A DNA stretch of 64,000 nucleotides, from NCBI RefSeq assembly GCF_000973105.1, contig NC_015844.1, positions 1,856,501 to 1,920,500 on the forward strand, read 5' to 3'. This stretch comes from Zobellia galactanivorans (GTDB taxonomy: Bacteria; Bacteroidota; Bacteroidia; Flavobacteriales; Flavobacteriaceae). Below are positions 54,878 to 64,000 of the stretch, piece after piece. How positions within the stretch are numbered: the first letter of the stretch is position 1; every line of letters begins with the position of its first letter. Both the position numbers and the translations under genes were made by a program. The notes beneath the pieces are model-generated. The model saw only the letters and a program-made list of their open reading frames with translations. It was not told the origin of the DNA and made no database searches.

Positions 54878-56689
54878 TTACAGAATATTTTCTTTCATCT
54901 TGCCCCATGCCCTTATAAGCAAGATACCGGATACTACGGCTATTCCGGTAAGCCATAGTGCGGACTCGGTTCTTCCATAGATCCAATAACCCGTCGCGAA
55001 CATAATGGTATAGATCAACACACAACCAAGAACCATTGCAGTGATACCTTGAGGTACACTCCACTTTTCATTTTCTTTCTTGATGACTTCCCCGTCCACT
55101 TCGGCCTCATCGACCACTTTAGCCCATCCTGGACCACCGGGTTGAATACGCTTGTAGAAAGAACGAAGGGTATCTTTCGATTCGGGTTGTGTCATAAAGG
55201 TCGCTGTTAACCAAATGGTAGTAGTAAGCACTACCACAAAGGGATACTCGGCCCAATCTGGAAAAACCCCGGTCGTTTCTGCAAACAGTAAAGGACCTAA
55301 GGCCGTTGTCTTCAATAATATAGATATAATCCCGGAAGCGAACATAGCGGTAATCTCACTCCATGCATTAATTCGCCACCAGAACCAACGCAAGATAAAA
55401 ATGAGTCCCGTACCTGCACCAAAAGTCAACAATATATCAAATATCTGTAGTGCGTTTTCAAGGGCCAATGCCAAACCTGCACTGAGAACCATAAGCACCA
55501 CCGTAGAGATTCTTCCCACGGCCACCATTTGCTTTTCCGTAGCATTAGGATTTACCTGTTGCTTATAAAAATCAAACACAATATAGGAGGACCCCCAGTT
55601 TAGCTGGGTTGAAATGGTACTCATATAAGCCGCGATCAAGGAAGCCAGAACCACCCCAAGGAGTCCGCTCGGCAATTTGGTCAACATAGCGGAATATGCC
55701 AAATCTTGCCCCAACTTGTCTTCGGCAATATTCGGGAAGGCTTCGTGGATACTGGCAATATCAGGATATACGACCAATGAGGCCAAGGCTACCAAAATCC
55801 AAGGCCAAGGCCTTAGGGCATAGTGCATGATATTAAAAAAGAAAGTGGCACCGATAGCATGGTTCTCATCTTTTGCCGCCAACATACGTTGGGCGATATA
55901 TCCCCCACCACCGGGTTCCGCACCTGGATACCAAGAGGACCACCATTGTACGGCCAAAGGAATTATAAAGAGGGTTATCAACGCCTTTCTATTGCTAAAG
56001 TCAGGTACGATATCAAGCTTGTTCATTACATTTTCGTGGGCCATCAATGCCTCGATACCGCCTACTTCGGGAATGTTCACCAAATAATACGCGGCGCCTA
56101 TTGCTCCTGCCATAGCCACGAAGAACAAAAGAAAATCGGTATAAACCACTCCTTTAAAACCACCTAGGGCGCTAAAAGTAACGGTAATCAAACCCGCTCC
56201 GACCACGGTTTCCCATGGTTCCAAGCCTAGCATAATACCCCCGATCTTAATGGCCGCCAAGGTAACCGAAGCCATTGTGATTATATTAAAAAGGGCCCCT
56301 AAATAAATGGCCCTAAACTTTCTCAAAAAACTAGCGGGTTTACCGCCATAGCGCATTTCATAAAACTCTAAATCGGTATTGACATTTGACCTACGCCAAA
56401 GTTTAGCATAGACAAAAACCGTTAAAAGCCCCGTAATCAAAAACGCCCACCAGACCCAGTTGCCCGACACGCCATTGGTTCTAACGATATCGGTCACCAA
56501 ATTGGGTGTATCGGTAGAAAAGGTAGTCGCAACCATTGACAGCCCCAACAACCACCAAGGCATGGTTCGTCCCGAAAGAAAAAATTCCGAAGAATCTTTA
56601 CCCGACTTTTTAGAAACATAAAAACCTATACCAAGAACAATTGTAAAAAAAACAATGATAAAACTGTAGTCTAATGTAGATAACTCCAT
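54878..56689 (-). CDS. Sodium/solute symporter, SSS family
   Basis: A 603-residue polytopic protein with about 13-14 membrane helices. F-F-L-S-G-R-T-M-P-W-W-L-L-G near residue 38 and A-A-Y-M-S-T-I-S-T-Q-L-N-W-G-S-S-Y are SSS signatures. It takes up a solute (sugar, amino acid or organic acid) with sodium. It diverges from the TSUP gene across 83 bases, and lies near D-amino-acid and peptide genes, so an amino acid or short peptide is possible. Inference. Confidence 0.88.
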   Translation of the reverse strand: MELSTLDYSFIIVFFTIVLGIGFYVSKKSGKDSSEFFLSGRTMPWWLLGLSMVATTFSTDTPNLVTDIVRTNGVSGNWVWWAFLITGLLTVFVYAKLWRRSNVNTDLEFYEMRYGGKPASFLRKFRAIYLGALFNIITMASVTLAAIKIGGIMLGLEPWETVVGAGLITVTFSALGGFKGVVYTDFLLFFVAMAGAIGAAYYLVNIPEVGGIEALMAHENVMNKLDIVPDFSNRKALITLFIIPLAVQWWSSWYPGAEPGGGGYIAQRMLAAKDENHAIGATFFFNIMHYALRPWPWILVALASLVVYPDIASIHEAFPNIAEDKLGQDLAYSAMLTKLPSGLLGVVLASLIAAYMSTISTQLNWGSSYIVFDFYKQQVNPNATEKQMVAVGRISTVVLMVLSAGLALALENALQIFDILLTFGAGTGLIFILRWFWWRINAWSEITAMFASGIISILLKTTALGPLLFAETTGVFPDWAEYPFVVVLTTTIWLTATFMTQPESKDTLRSFYKRIQPGGPGWAKVVDEAEVDGEVIKKENEKWSVPQGITAMVLGCVLIYTIMFATGYWIYGRTESALWLTGIAVVSGILLIRAWGKMKENIL

Positions 56690-56772
56690 TAATAATTAAG
56701 GGTTTTCGGTGAATCGTTAAAGATATTGTTTTTTTAGAATACTTTTGCTGTTTATCAATCAAACCTCTTCTT

Positions 56773-57528
56773 GTGTTTTTAACCACTTCTTTCGACATTA
56801 CGCTTACCGCTTGGGCCCTTGCATTTACGGCCGCCATCGTTATCGGACTCTCAAAGGCTGGTATTAAGGGAATTGCAATCGTTAATGTAACCCTTATGGC
56901 CCTTGCCTTTAGCGCCAAGGCATCTACGGGCATCGTAGTTCCGCTACTGGTCGTGGGCGATATTTTTGCCGTTATTTATTACAACCGCCACACCAGATGG
57001 TCACATATCGTGAAGTTCTTGCCGTGGATCCTGGTCGGTATCGTTTGCGGCGTATTAATTGGAAACGACTTGGATGAAGCCGTATTTAAAATTGCCATGG
57101 CCATTATCATCTTGGTCAGCGTCATTATGATGTATTGGTGGGACAGGCGTAAATCGAAATCCGTACCAACGCATTGGCTCTTTGCGGGCCTTGTAGGAAC
57201 CGTTGCCGGCATCACTACCATGATCGGTAATTTAGGTGGGGCCTTCAGCAATATCTACTTTTTGGCCATGCGGGTACCCAAAAATGAGTTTATCGGAACG
57301 GCCGCTTGGCTATTCCTTATTATCAATGTACTCAAATTACCCCTGCACATCTTTGTTTGGGAGACCATAACCGTTGAAACCCTTTTATTCGACCTGAAAC
57401 TGATACCGGGTATTATTTTAGGGGTCTTCTTGGGCATACGTTTGGTGAAGATCATTAAAGAGGATTTCTACCGAAAGATGATTTTGGTACTTACGGCCCT
57501 TGGGGCCATAATGATCCTGATACGCTAA
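56773..57528 (+). CDS. TSUP-family permease (TauE/SafE)
   Basis: 251 residues from a GTG start with about eight membrane helices. G-L-S-K-A-G-I-K-G near the N-terminus and the mirrored G-T-V-A-G-I-T-T-M-I-G-N-L-G-G half-repeat are typical of the TauE/SafE family, which exports sulfonates, sulfite or other organic anions. The substrate is not assignable. Confidence 0.85.
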   Translation: MFLTTSFDITLTAWALAFTAAIVIGLSKAGIKGIAIVNVTLMALAFSAKASTGIVVPLLVVGDIFAVIYYNRHTRWSHIVKFLPWILVGIVCGVLIGNDLDEAVFKIAMAIIILVSVIMMYWWDRRKSKSVPTHWLFAGLVGTVAGITTMIGNLGGAFSNIYFLAMRVPKNEFIGTAAWLFLIINVLKLPLHIFVWETITVETLLFDLKLIPGIILGVFLGIRLVKIIKEDFYRKMILVLTALGAIMILIR

Positions 57529-57860
57529 TACGGTTTAACGATTTCGGCTTCATTCTACCCTTAAAAGCATATCGCCTACGCTTTTTCAAATTTAAATTGA
57601 TATCAAGCTGGCAGAATTGTATATTGAACTCGTCTTTTTTGCTGGGATGGTCGTATATATTTATCATTACGGGCGTAAACCACTTAAGTTCAGTACAATT
57701 TTCTGTTAAAAGCGACCAAGACCCGGCCAAAACCATACTAAAAGTATACGCTGATGCGTTCGCTACTTATACGAAGACCCATCGCGGGCAGATTTTAAGG
57801 GGCAAATACCGACGAACACCTATAATTCCCAATTATAGGGGACGGTAAATTTTTATAGCA
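57529..57860. other. Gene-free stretch before the metalloprotease gene
   Basis: 332 bases with short overlapping frames on both strands but no recognisable protein. The only structure seen is a perfect inverted repeat at 57819-57839. Confidence 0.55.
57819..57839. promoter_or_regulatory. Perfect inverted repeat 21 bases before the metalloprotease start
   Basis: CCTATAATT-CCC-AATTATAGG, 9-bp arms, 3-base spacer. It could be an operator or a 5'-UTR hairpin. No T-run follows, so it is not a terminator. Confidence 0.5.
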
Positions 57861-60425
57861 ATGAAACAACTTTTTACATATATAGGCTTGCTATTGTTTG
57901 CTGTATCATGCAGCTCCATAGGCGTAGCCCGAAAATCAAATAAAAAAGGGAAGGTCGAAAGCTTTGCCTCGACCAGTGCCAAGGCCTATGACCGATTGAT
58001 TACCAGTGAAGCCGATACCAACAACGGACTTTTTGATGTTCACAAAATAGGGGACAAGTATTATTTTGAAATACCCGATAGTCTTTTCAAACGTGAGATG
58101 CTGGTCGTGACCCGATTCATAAAAACCCCTTCAGGTGCGGGAAACTACGGTGGTGAAAAAATTTCAGAGAACACCATTACCTTTGAAAGGGGACCTTCAA
58201 ACAATATTTTTCTTCGTATTTCTACCTTGGTAAGCGCTGCCAGTGAAGACGATGCCATATCAAAGGCGGTCAACAATTCCAACATTACCCCCATTCTTGA
58301 AGCCTTCCCGATTAAGGCGACCAATGAAGACCGACAATCGCATGTAATAGAGGTTACCGATTTCATCAATAGCGAAAATCCGCTCTTGGCCCTTAGTAGT
58401 GACCAAAAAGACGATTACAAGCTTACCTCGCTTGAAAAAGACAAATCATATATAAAGGAAATCAATTCATTTCCCGTAAATACGGAAATCAAGACCGTTA
58501 AGACCTATAAGGCCAAATCGGGTTCCAATAAAAGAAAGGAACTTCCTGCGGCCATTCTTGCAGGAGTCGTCACCTTGGAAATCAACAACTCTTTTATCTT
58601 GCTTCCGAAGGAGCCCATGAGAAAAAGACTGTACGATGCCCGCGTAGGCTATTTTGCCAGTTCGTACTTGGAATACGGCGACGACCAGCAACAGGTCGAC
58701 CGCAATACCTACATTCACAGATGGAGACTAGAACCCAAGCCTGAAGATTCATTGAAATGGAAGCGCGGCGAATTGGTAGAGCCGAAAAAACCAATCGTTT
58801 ATTATATCGACCCGGCCACCCCTAAGAAGTGGAGGCCTTTCCTGATACAAGGAATCAACGATTGGCAAGTGGCTTTCGAACAGGCCGGATTTAAAAACGC
58901 CATCATCGGCAAACCTTGGCCAGAGAACGACAAAAGCATGAGCCTGGAAGATTCCCGCTTTTCCGTTTTACGCTATTTTGCCTCTCCTTCCAAAAATGCA
59001 TACGGCCCCAATATTGTCGACCCCAGAAGCGGTGAAATATTAGAGAGCCATATTGGGTGGTACCACAACCTGATGAGCCTATTGCACAGTTGGTACATGG
59101 TTCAGGCAGGTGCCGTAGACGAGCGCGCAAGAAAAATGGAATACGACACCGAACTTATGGGAAATCTTATCCGTTTTGTCGCTTCCCACGAGGTCGGACA
59201 TACGTTAGGATTGAGACACAATATGGGCGCCAGCTCGGCAACGCCCGTAGAGAAATTACGCGATGCGGAATTTTTACTTAAGAACGGACATACCAGTTCG
59301 ATCATGGACTATGCCCGTTTCAATTACGTAGCGCAACCTGAAGACAGTATTCCTGCGGAAGATCTAATGCCCCGCATCGGCGATTACGATAAATGGGCCA
59401 TACAATGGGGCTATTCAAGGTTTGCGGATGATTTGTCGTTAAAGGAAGAAAAAGAACTTTTGAGCCAAATGGTAGTCGACAGTGTTTCGGCCAACCCAAG
59501 ACTTTGGTTCGGTGGCGAAGGCCGTGATTTCGACCCTAGGTCACAGACCGAAGACCTTGGTGACGATGCCATGCAAGCCAGTATGTACGGCATTCTGAAC
59601 TTACAGCGTATTGCGCCCTATCTAAAAAAATGGACGCAGGAAAAAAGTAGCGATGACTACGCCAACCTCGATCAAATCTATAAGGACCTCGTAGGGCAGT
59701 ATAGCGATTATATTTTTCACGTAGCGAAAAACATTGGGGGCATCTATGTTACCCCGAAGACCATGGGTGAAGAAGGAGAAGTCTACCGTCCGGTTGAAAA
59801 GCAAAAGCAAAAACAGGCCTTGGTGTTTTTGAGCAATTATATCTTTAAGGAACCGAAATGGTTGTTGCGGAACGATATATTGAACGCCATTCAGTCTCCC
59901 CAATCGAAAGAATCGGTAACCAAGACCATGGAAAGCGTCATGATGAACCTTTTGGGCGGCAGCCGTTTGAGTCGAATGACCTTTATTGCCGAGCGCTACG
60001 AAGACGAAGATCCCTATCATCCCCAGGAATATATGGACGATTTGAACCAGTTGGTCTGGGGGGATATGAACGTTTTCTATCAAACCAACGCCTACCGTAG
60101 AAAACTGCAAAAATCATACGTTTCCAACCTTATTACCCTTTACAAACCCGATGAAGCGGAAGGTCTGGTCGAAGGTATCTTGGCCAAATTATCGGAAGGT
60201 TACACCGCCAATACCGACGTACGTTCCTTGGCCCTTGACAACCTTATCAACCTGCAAAGCAAAATAAAGCGAACCATCCCGGTAATGACCGATAGGCTGA
60301 CCATTGCCCATTTGAACTATTTGAAAAGGGAAATCGAATCGGTAGTCGGAGAAACCAAGGATGTAGACCCCTTGTTTATTCCTTTTCGAAGAGATTATTC
60401 CATTCAAGAGACCAAGGAAAAATAG
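57861..60425 (+). CDS. Exported zinc-dependent metalloprotease, metzincin-type motif (DUF5117/DUF4953-like)
   Basis: 854 residues with a lipobox (L-F-A-V-S-C-S-S, Cys near 17). A long N-terminal region precedes the catalytic motif H-E-V-G-H-T-L-G-L-R-H (His at about 443), an exact HExxHxxGxxH; S-I-M-D-Y downstream is the Met-turn. A helical C-terminal domain follows. It would degrade proteins at the cell surface. The biological substrate is unknown. Confidence 0.85.
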   Translation: MKQLFTYIGLLLFAVSCSSIGVARKSNKKGKVESFASTSAKAYDRLITSEADTNNGLFDVHKIGDKYYFEIPDSLFKREMLVVTRFIKTPSGAGNYGGEKISENTITFERGPSNNIFLRISTLVSAASEDDAISKAVNNSNITPILEAFPIKATNEDRQSHVIEVTDFINSENPLLALSSDQKDDYKLTSLEKDKSYIKEINSFPVNTEIKTVKTYKAKSGSNKRKELPAAILAGVVTLEINNSFILLPKEPMRKRLYDARVGYFASSYLEYGDDQQQVDRNTYIHRWRLEPKPEDSLKWKRGELVEPKKPIVYYIDPATPKKWRPFLIQGINDWQVAFEQAGFKNAIIGKPWPENDKSMSLEDSRFSVLRYFASPSKNAYGPNIVDPRSGEILESHIGWYHNLMSLLHSWYMVQAGAVDERARKMEYDTELMGNLIRFVASHEVGHTLGLRHNMGASSATPVEKLRDAEFLLKNGHTSSIMDYARFNYVAQPEDSIPAEDLMPRIGDYDKWAIQWGYSRFADDLSLKEEKELLSQMVVDSVSANPRLWFGGEGRDFDPRSQTEDLGDDAMQASMYGILNLQRIAPYLKKWTQEKSSDDYANLDQIYKDLVGQYSDYIFHVAKNIGGIYVTPKTMGEEGEVYRPVEKQKQKQALVFLSNYIFKEPKWLLRNDILNAIQSPQSKESVTKTMESVMMNLLGGSRLSRMTFIAERYEDEDPYHPQEYMDDLNQLVWGDMNVFYQTNAYRRKLQKSYVSNLITLYKPDEAEGLVEGILAKLSEGYTANTDVRSLALDNLINLQSKIKRTIPVMTDRLTIAHLNYLKREIESVVGETKDVDPLFIPFRRDYSIQETKEK

Positions 60426-60429
60426 TCGA

Positions 60430-61491
60430 TTACCAATTTATTTTTCCCAAGCCCGGGACATCGGACGGGTATAACACCCCTTTTTCCAGTAAGAACAAGC
60501 CTTTAAAAGGGTCGTCTACCACATCTAAATGCCCGTCTAGATCGGCGTAACCTATATTGGGTCGGGAGAGTGCAAAATGAAGTCCTGCCGAAATTCCCAA
60601 GGCACATTCGTCGTTACAGCCCACCATGGTTTCAATACCTGCCGATTTGGCTACGGAATTGATGTGCATTCCCTCAAAAATGCCCCCTACCTTCATCAAC
60701 TTGATATTTACCATATCTACCCTTTCATTCTGGGCCAGCCGGAATACATCGGTCAGGGTTTTTAAACTTTCATCGGCCATTAGCGGAATGTCGATCTGAT
60801 CCATGACCTGACCTAGGCGTTCTTCCCTTTCCTGCTTCGTGGGCTGTTCAAAAATTTCGATACCTATTTGGCTGGTCGCCTTTACAAATGCCACCGAATC
60901 TACCACCGAATACCCTTGGTTTCCATCGAAGCGAAAAGTCACCTCGGGAAATTTTTCGTGTAACAAGGTCATTTTTTCAATGTCTTCCGCTAAGCTATGG
61001 CCTCCTTTAACCTTAAGGATAGAAAAACCCTGTTGCACAAACTCCTTGGCCTGCGCCATGGTCTCTTCCAAAGATAATATACCAATCGTTATACTTGTTG
61101 GAATGCTCTGTCGGTAACCGCCTAGAAACTTATACAGTGGCACATCGGCCTTCTTTGAAACGACATCGAAAAGCGCCATATCTACCATGGCCAAAGAAGA
61201 TGACTTGCGCCCTAAGAGCTTTTTAAGGTCTTTAAGAATAAAGGCGTAGGTAAAAGGGTCCTTGCCTTTTAAATAAGGAAGGATAATGTCTTTTAAGGCC
61301 GCCTCTACTTCTTTAGGATGCTCTCCCGTCACTATCTTATCGGGAGCTCCACAACCGTAGCCAACAATGGCCGTATCGGTCTCTATTTTAAGGATAAAAT
61401 TTACCGTATGATCAATGGTTTCGTAAGCAATGGTATAGGGAATGGAGAGCTTAAGGTCAAGTCGCTCGTAAGATACATTGGTTATTTTCAT
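60430..61491 (-). CDS. Dipeptide epimerase / N-acyl amino acid racemase-type enolase superfamily enzyme (DgcA-like)
   Basis: A 353-residue enolase-superfamily enzyme with K-x-K base L-K-V-K-G-G, metal ligands Asp in R-F-D-G-N-Q-G, Glu in I-F-E-Q-P-T and Asp in M-A-D-E-S-L, and a second catalytic Lys in N-I-K-L-M-K. Usually annotated L-Ala-D/L-Glu epimerase. Next to a DUF1611 gene it matches DgcA, which racemises N-acetyl-D-glutamate. Overlaps the next gene by 4 bases. Confidence 0.85.
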   Translation of the reverse strand: MKITNVSYERLDLKLSIPYTIAYETIDHTVNFILKIETDTAIVGYGCGAPDKIVTGEHPKEVEAALKDIILPYLKGKDPFTYAFILKDLKKLLGRKSSSLAMVDMALFDVVSKKADVPLYKFLGGYRQSIPTSITIGILSLEETMAQAKEFVQQGFSILKVKGGHSLAEDIEKMTLLHEKFPEVTFRFDGNQGYSVVDSVAFVKATSQIGIEIFEQPTKQEREERLGQVMDQIDIPLMADESLKTLTDVFRLAQNERVDMVNIKLMKVGGIFEGMHINSVAKSAGIETMVGCNDECALGISAGLHFALSRPNIGYADLDGHLDVVDDPFKGLFLLEKGVLYPSDVPGLGKINW

Positions 61492-62561
61492 ATCATTCTT
61501 TCCTTTACCAAGGCCACCAATTCTTTGGTGCCATATTTCAAGACATCAAAGGCAGGGAGTTTTGTTTCTAAGGTAATTTGTTTGCACGCCTCTAAAATCT
61601 CCTCTTCCTCCATTTCTTCATGGTTTACGGTAATGGCTATTACCTTTTTGCCCGAAATCACTTCAATGGCATTGATCTGTTCGGTCAAGGAGTGCATTTT
61701 ATAGCCTGGAAACCCATCATATTCCAATCGCTTTGGGGCGTGTTGCAATATGACATAATCAGGCCTTCCCGCTGCCAAAATCTCAAAACCACCTGGGTAG
61801 GCCGGGTTCATAAGACTTCCCTGACCCTCAATAACGATAACATCGGGGTCTTCATTTTTATACGCGCTCACAACGGCATGTTCAATCTCACCCGAGACAA
61901 AATCGTTGATGCAGCTGTCCATTACCATACTGTATTTTGCCCCTTGCATCCAAGCGGTCTGCCCGGTCCCTATCATTTCTGCCTTCTGACCGGCATCCCT
62001 TAGACCGTGGACCAATAACCAAGCCGTAGTGCGTTTTCCCAGTGCGGAATCCGTTCCTAAAATGGCTAGTTTCAGACAATCTACCTTTTCTATTTCCCCT
62101 GTAAAAAAATGGAGTTTATCCCTATCCGGTGTTTTACGTACATCACGTACCCGACAATTATGTTTAGCGGCGATTGCCATCAATGCGGTATCGTTGGTCA
62201 AAAAGTCGTGCAGTCCGCTATCTACATTCCAGCCCATTTCCAAGGCTTTGGAAATGGTAGCCTTTGCTTCTTGTGGCAATCTTCCGCCATCGGGAGCCAA
62301 ACCGATAACCAGCGACCCAGGGGTATTTCCCGAAGCGCCCAAGGTTTCAATGGCGTCGTCTATCGTTGCAAAAATGGGAATACCATTGGCTTTTCCATCA
62401 AGTACTTCGCCCGCATCCCTTGAAGCATAATTTGCATCCAATACGCCCACAATATCGTAACGTTCGGTAAAACGAACCAAGCCGTGTGCTGTTTTTCCAT
62501 TAGGGGTATTGAAAGCCCCATCGCAATACACCAGGGCCTTTCCATCAATTGATTTTTTCAT
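61488..62561 (-). CDS. DUF1611 P-loop protein (DgcN-like)
   Basis: A 357-residue protein with a P-loop I-L-G-T-D-S-A-L-G-K-R-T-T (about 167-179) and a further nucleotide-binding V-I-E-G-Q-G-S-L. DUF1611 members were described as DgcN, which acetylates D-glutamate using acetyl-CoA before DgcA racemises it (recalled literature). Between the epimerase and a PLP enzyme, it probably takes part in D-amino acid use. Confidence 0.8.
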   Translation of the reverse strand: MKKSIDGKALVYCDGAFNTPNGKTAHGLVRFTERYDIVGVLDANYASRDAGEVLDGKANGIPIFATIDDAIETLGASGNTPGSLVIGLAPDGGRLPQEAKATISKALEMGWNVDSGLHDFLTNDTALMAIAAKHNCRVRDVRKTPDRDKLHFFTGEIEKVDCLKLAILGTDSALGKRTTAWLLVHGLRDAGQKAEMIGTGQTAWMQGAKYSMVMDSCINDFVSGEIEHAVVSAYKNEDPDVIVIEGQGSLMNPAYPGGFEILAAGRPDYVILQHAPKRLEYDGFPGYKMHSLTEQINAIEVISGKKVIAITVNHEEMEEEEILEACKQITLETKLPAFDVLKYGTKELVALVKERMI

Positions 62562-62571
62562 TCTCTTCGTA

Positions 62572-63633
62572 TTAATTTTTTGCTGTCAGCACCGCAACAA
62601 AACGGTCTGGTTCAAAATTCATTTTTTCATCAAGTTCCAGCAATGCTATAAGTCCTGCAGTTGATGCCGGTAAAATGCGAAAACCCTCTTTCTTGGCCAA
62701 TAAAGCCGTCATGTCCTTTAATTTTTTATCACTGATATTGTAGGCTTCGCCATCGGATTCCCTTAAGGCATACAGCGCTTCCTCCCCATCAAAACTGTGC
62801 CAGTTGATGAGCGGCTCATTGTATTTGGTCTCTTTAATCGTATCGGGATTCAAATCCTTGCAATGGTCCAATCCCTGCAAAAACGATTGAATGATCGGGT
62901 TTTTTCTAGAGGATGAGGCCGCTACCATTTTGGGTATTCTAGAAGTTTTCCCTCTCTTGTACAAACTAACGAAACCACGATAGATTCCTGCGAACAAGGT
63001 TCCGTTGGAAACGGGAACGGCACAATACTTGGGCGCATCTCCCAAATCTTCGAAAATTTCCGTTGCAATCTGGGAGTATGCACTAATCTGTAAAGGCGTA
63101 TTCGCCCCGCCCGGGTTGGCATCGTACCAATCATGGGTTTTTGCCAATTCACTGCTTTCCTTTACAACGTCTTCATAACTGCCCGGCCTACGAACGATCT
63201 CTGCCCCCAGTAATTCCATCTCCACCACACGATCGGTATGAAAACTCTCGGGAATATAAATTCTACAAGCAATACCCGCCAAGTTAGCCGCCAAGGCCAC
63301 CGCAACCCCGTAGTTGCCGCAAGTAGCCAAAGACACCATTTCAAACTCCCTTCGGAGGGCATCGTAGATTTGTGCAAAAGCAATTCGGTCTTTTTGGGTG
63401 CCGGTAGGATTATCACCTTCGTACTTGATATAAAGCTGGCGAATATCAAACTCACGTTCGAAGGCTTTGGCACGATGTAGGCCCGTATCGCCCACCTCGA
63501 GATTTATAATATCTTCATACGACTCCAAACGATCAACTAGCGAATTCCTTTTGTCCCTAACAAATTCACTTAGTTTTTTGGTCTCGGAAGACACCTTGTT
63601 TTCTGCGGTTTTCACCCCGTCCCTTAAATCCAT
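62572..63633 (-). CDS. PLP-dependent beta-family enzyme, threonine synthase-like
   Basis: A 353-residue fold-type II PLP enzyme. The PLP lysine lies in N-P-T-G-T-Q-K-D-R, and T-C-G-N-Y-G-V-A-V-A is the phosphate-binding loop. It is shorter than true threonine synthase and lacks its N-terminal extension, so it is likely a lyase or threonine/diaminopropionate-type enzyme. 10 bases before the DUF1611 gene, probably the first gene of that operon. Confidence 0.8.
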   Translation of the reverse strand: MDLRDGVKTAENKVSSETKKLSEFVRDKRNSLVDRLESYEDIINLEVGDTGLHRAKAFEREFDIRQLYIKYEGDNPTGTQKDRIAFAQIYDALRREFEMVSLATCGNYGVAVALAANLAGIACRIYIPESFHTDRVVEMELLGAEIVRRPGSYEDVVKESSELAKTHDWYDANPGGANTPLQISAYSQIATEIFEDLGDAPKYCAVPVSNGTLFAGIYRGFVSLYKRGKTSRIPKMVAASSSRKNPIIQSFLQGLDHCKDLNPDTIKETKYNEPLINWHSFDGEEALYALRESDGEAYNISDKKLKDMTALLAKKEGFRILPASTAGLIALLELDEKMNFEPDRFVAVLTAKN

Positions 63634-63725
63634 TTTTACAGTTTGATGTGGGCAAATACCCTATCAAATGTAATATGTTTTTGGTCACGATGTAAAAAAT
63701 AATTTTAAAATTACACGTCTGAAAA

Positions 63726-64000
63726 TCAATCTTCTACACCAAACTTCTCCATTGTAGTGAGTTCAGGAGAACCTCCTCTACTTCCACATCCTGAAGCTAT
63801 ATATAAATCATCTTTAAAAAGCACTAAGCCACTACCGTGTCTGCCCTCTACCATAGTGGGAAGCGTATGCCATTTATGTGTGTTCAAATCCAAAACCTCA
63901 ACTTCAGCATGTGCTTTTTCCTGCGTTGTAGATTCACCTCCAACAACTATCAATTCATTATTATAAAGTGCAGCGGCATTGCCTGCTCTCGGAGTAGGAA
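63726..64000 (-). CDS. Kelch-repeat protein, C-terminal fragment
   Basis: An open frame from the stop at 63726 to the window edge. It shows kelch motifs: N-A-A-A-L-Y-N-N-E-L-I-V-V-G-G-E, V-E-V-L-D-L-N-T-H-K-W and G-S-G-L-V-L-F-K-D-D-L-Y. Kelch beta-propellers bind ligands or proteins. The 5' end and any signal peptide are outside the window. Confidence 0.8.
   Translation of the reverse strand, partial: PTPRAGNAAALYNNELIVVGGESTTQEKAHAEVEVLDLNTHKWHTLPTMVEGRHGSGLVLFKDDLYIASGCGSRGGSPELTTMEKFGVED

Noticed and set aside
57597-57848. 83-residue plus-strand ORF before the metalloprotease
   Set aside because: No recognisable motif, ends across the palindrome, and an equally long frame exists on the other strand.

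Overview
The window looks like chromosomal DNA of a marine member of the Flavobacteriaceae. A Zobellia- or Maribacter-like genome fits best, but that is inference. The supporting signs are a SusD C-terminus at the left edge, promoters of the Bacteroidetes form TTTG-N19-TAnnTTTG (clearest ahead of the OmpA gene), A-rich leaders in place of strong Shine-Dalgarno sites, many SPII lipoproteins, OmpA with thrombospondin type 3 repeats, IPExxxVDY and DUF3857 proteins, a TRAP/uronate locus and many secreted hydrolases. No tRNA, rRNA, CRISPR array, insertion sequence or prophage was seen.

Layout. 1-7241 (+): tail of a SusC/SusD-type uptake operon followed by five tightly packed phosphorus-type genes: two exported alkaline-phosphatase-superfamily enzymes, an exported metallo-beta-lactamase-fold hydrolase, a cytosolic class III PLP enzyme resembling aminophosphonate or phosphoethanolamine lyases, and an exported purple-acid-phosphatase-like enzyme. 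7623-10938 (+): a PlcP/LpxH-like metallophosphoesterase, a glycosyltransferase and a GH1 glycosidase. The first two resemble the phospholipid-to-glycolipid remodelling pair used in phosphate stress. 11155-15362 (-): uronate isomerase uxaC with a three-gene TRAP transporter. 16348-24952 (-): AddB- and AddA-type recombination helicase/nuclease genes separated by ompA and kbl. 25071-25679 (+): superoxide dismutase.

25767-26785 (-) is the most unusual part. It holds five tandem copies of a roughly 70-nt unit. Each copy has a TAnnTTWG promoter box at a fixed distance, a 19-nt loop that is almost invariant, and a terminator hairpin in which one base pair varies C:G, U:G, U:A. Pairing at that position survives in all copies only if the minus strand is the RNA. 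I read this as a multicopy small-RNA family downstream of purF.

26879-31169 (-): purF, a PfkB kinase, rnhA and purN. 31330-35681 (+): acpP, fabF, rnc, an IPExxxVDY protein and pyk. 35714-38604: a PAS protein divergent from an AraC regulator, a 50-residue ORF, an AhpD-like protein and a cupredoxin. 39044-42944: a small membrane protein, a GreA/B-like protein, a sugar-acid dehydratase (IlvD/Edd family) and a DAO-type oxidoreductase. 43054-50406: an Fn3 lipoprotein, accC-accB-fabH, rpmF-DUF177-pdxA, and ribE. 50408-57528: a large DUF3857/transglutaminase protein, a small lipoprotein, a sodium/solute symporter and a TSUP permease. 57861-63633: a metzincin-type metalloprotease, then a minus-strand cluster of a PLP lyase-fold enzyme, a DUF1611 protein and a dipeptide-epimerase-like enolase, which matches the published DgcN/DgcA D-glutamate gene pair. 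A kelch-repeat gene runs off the right edge.
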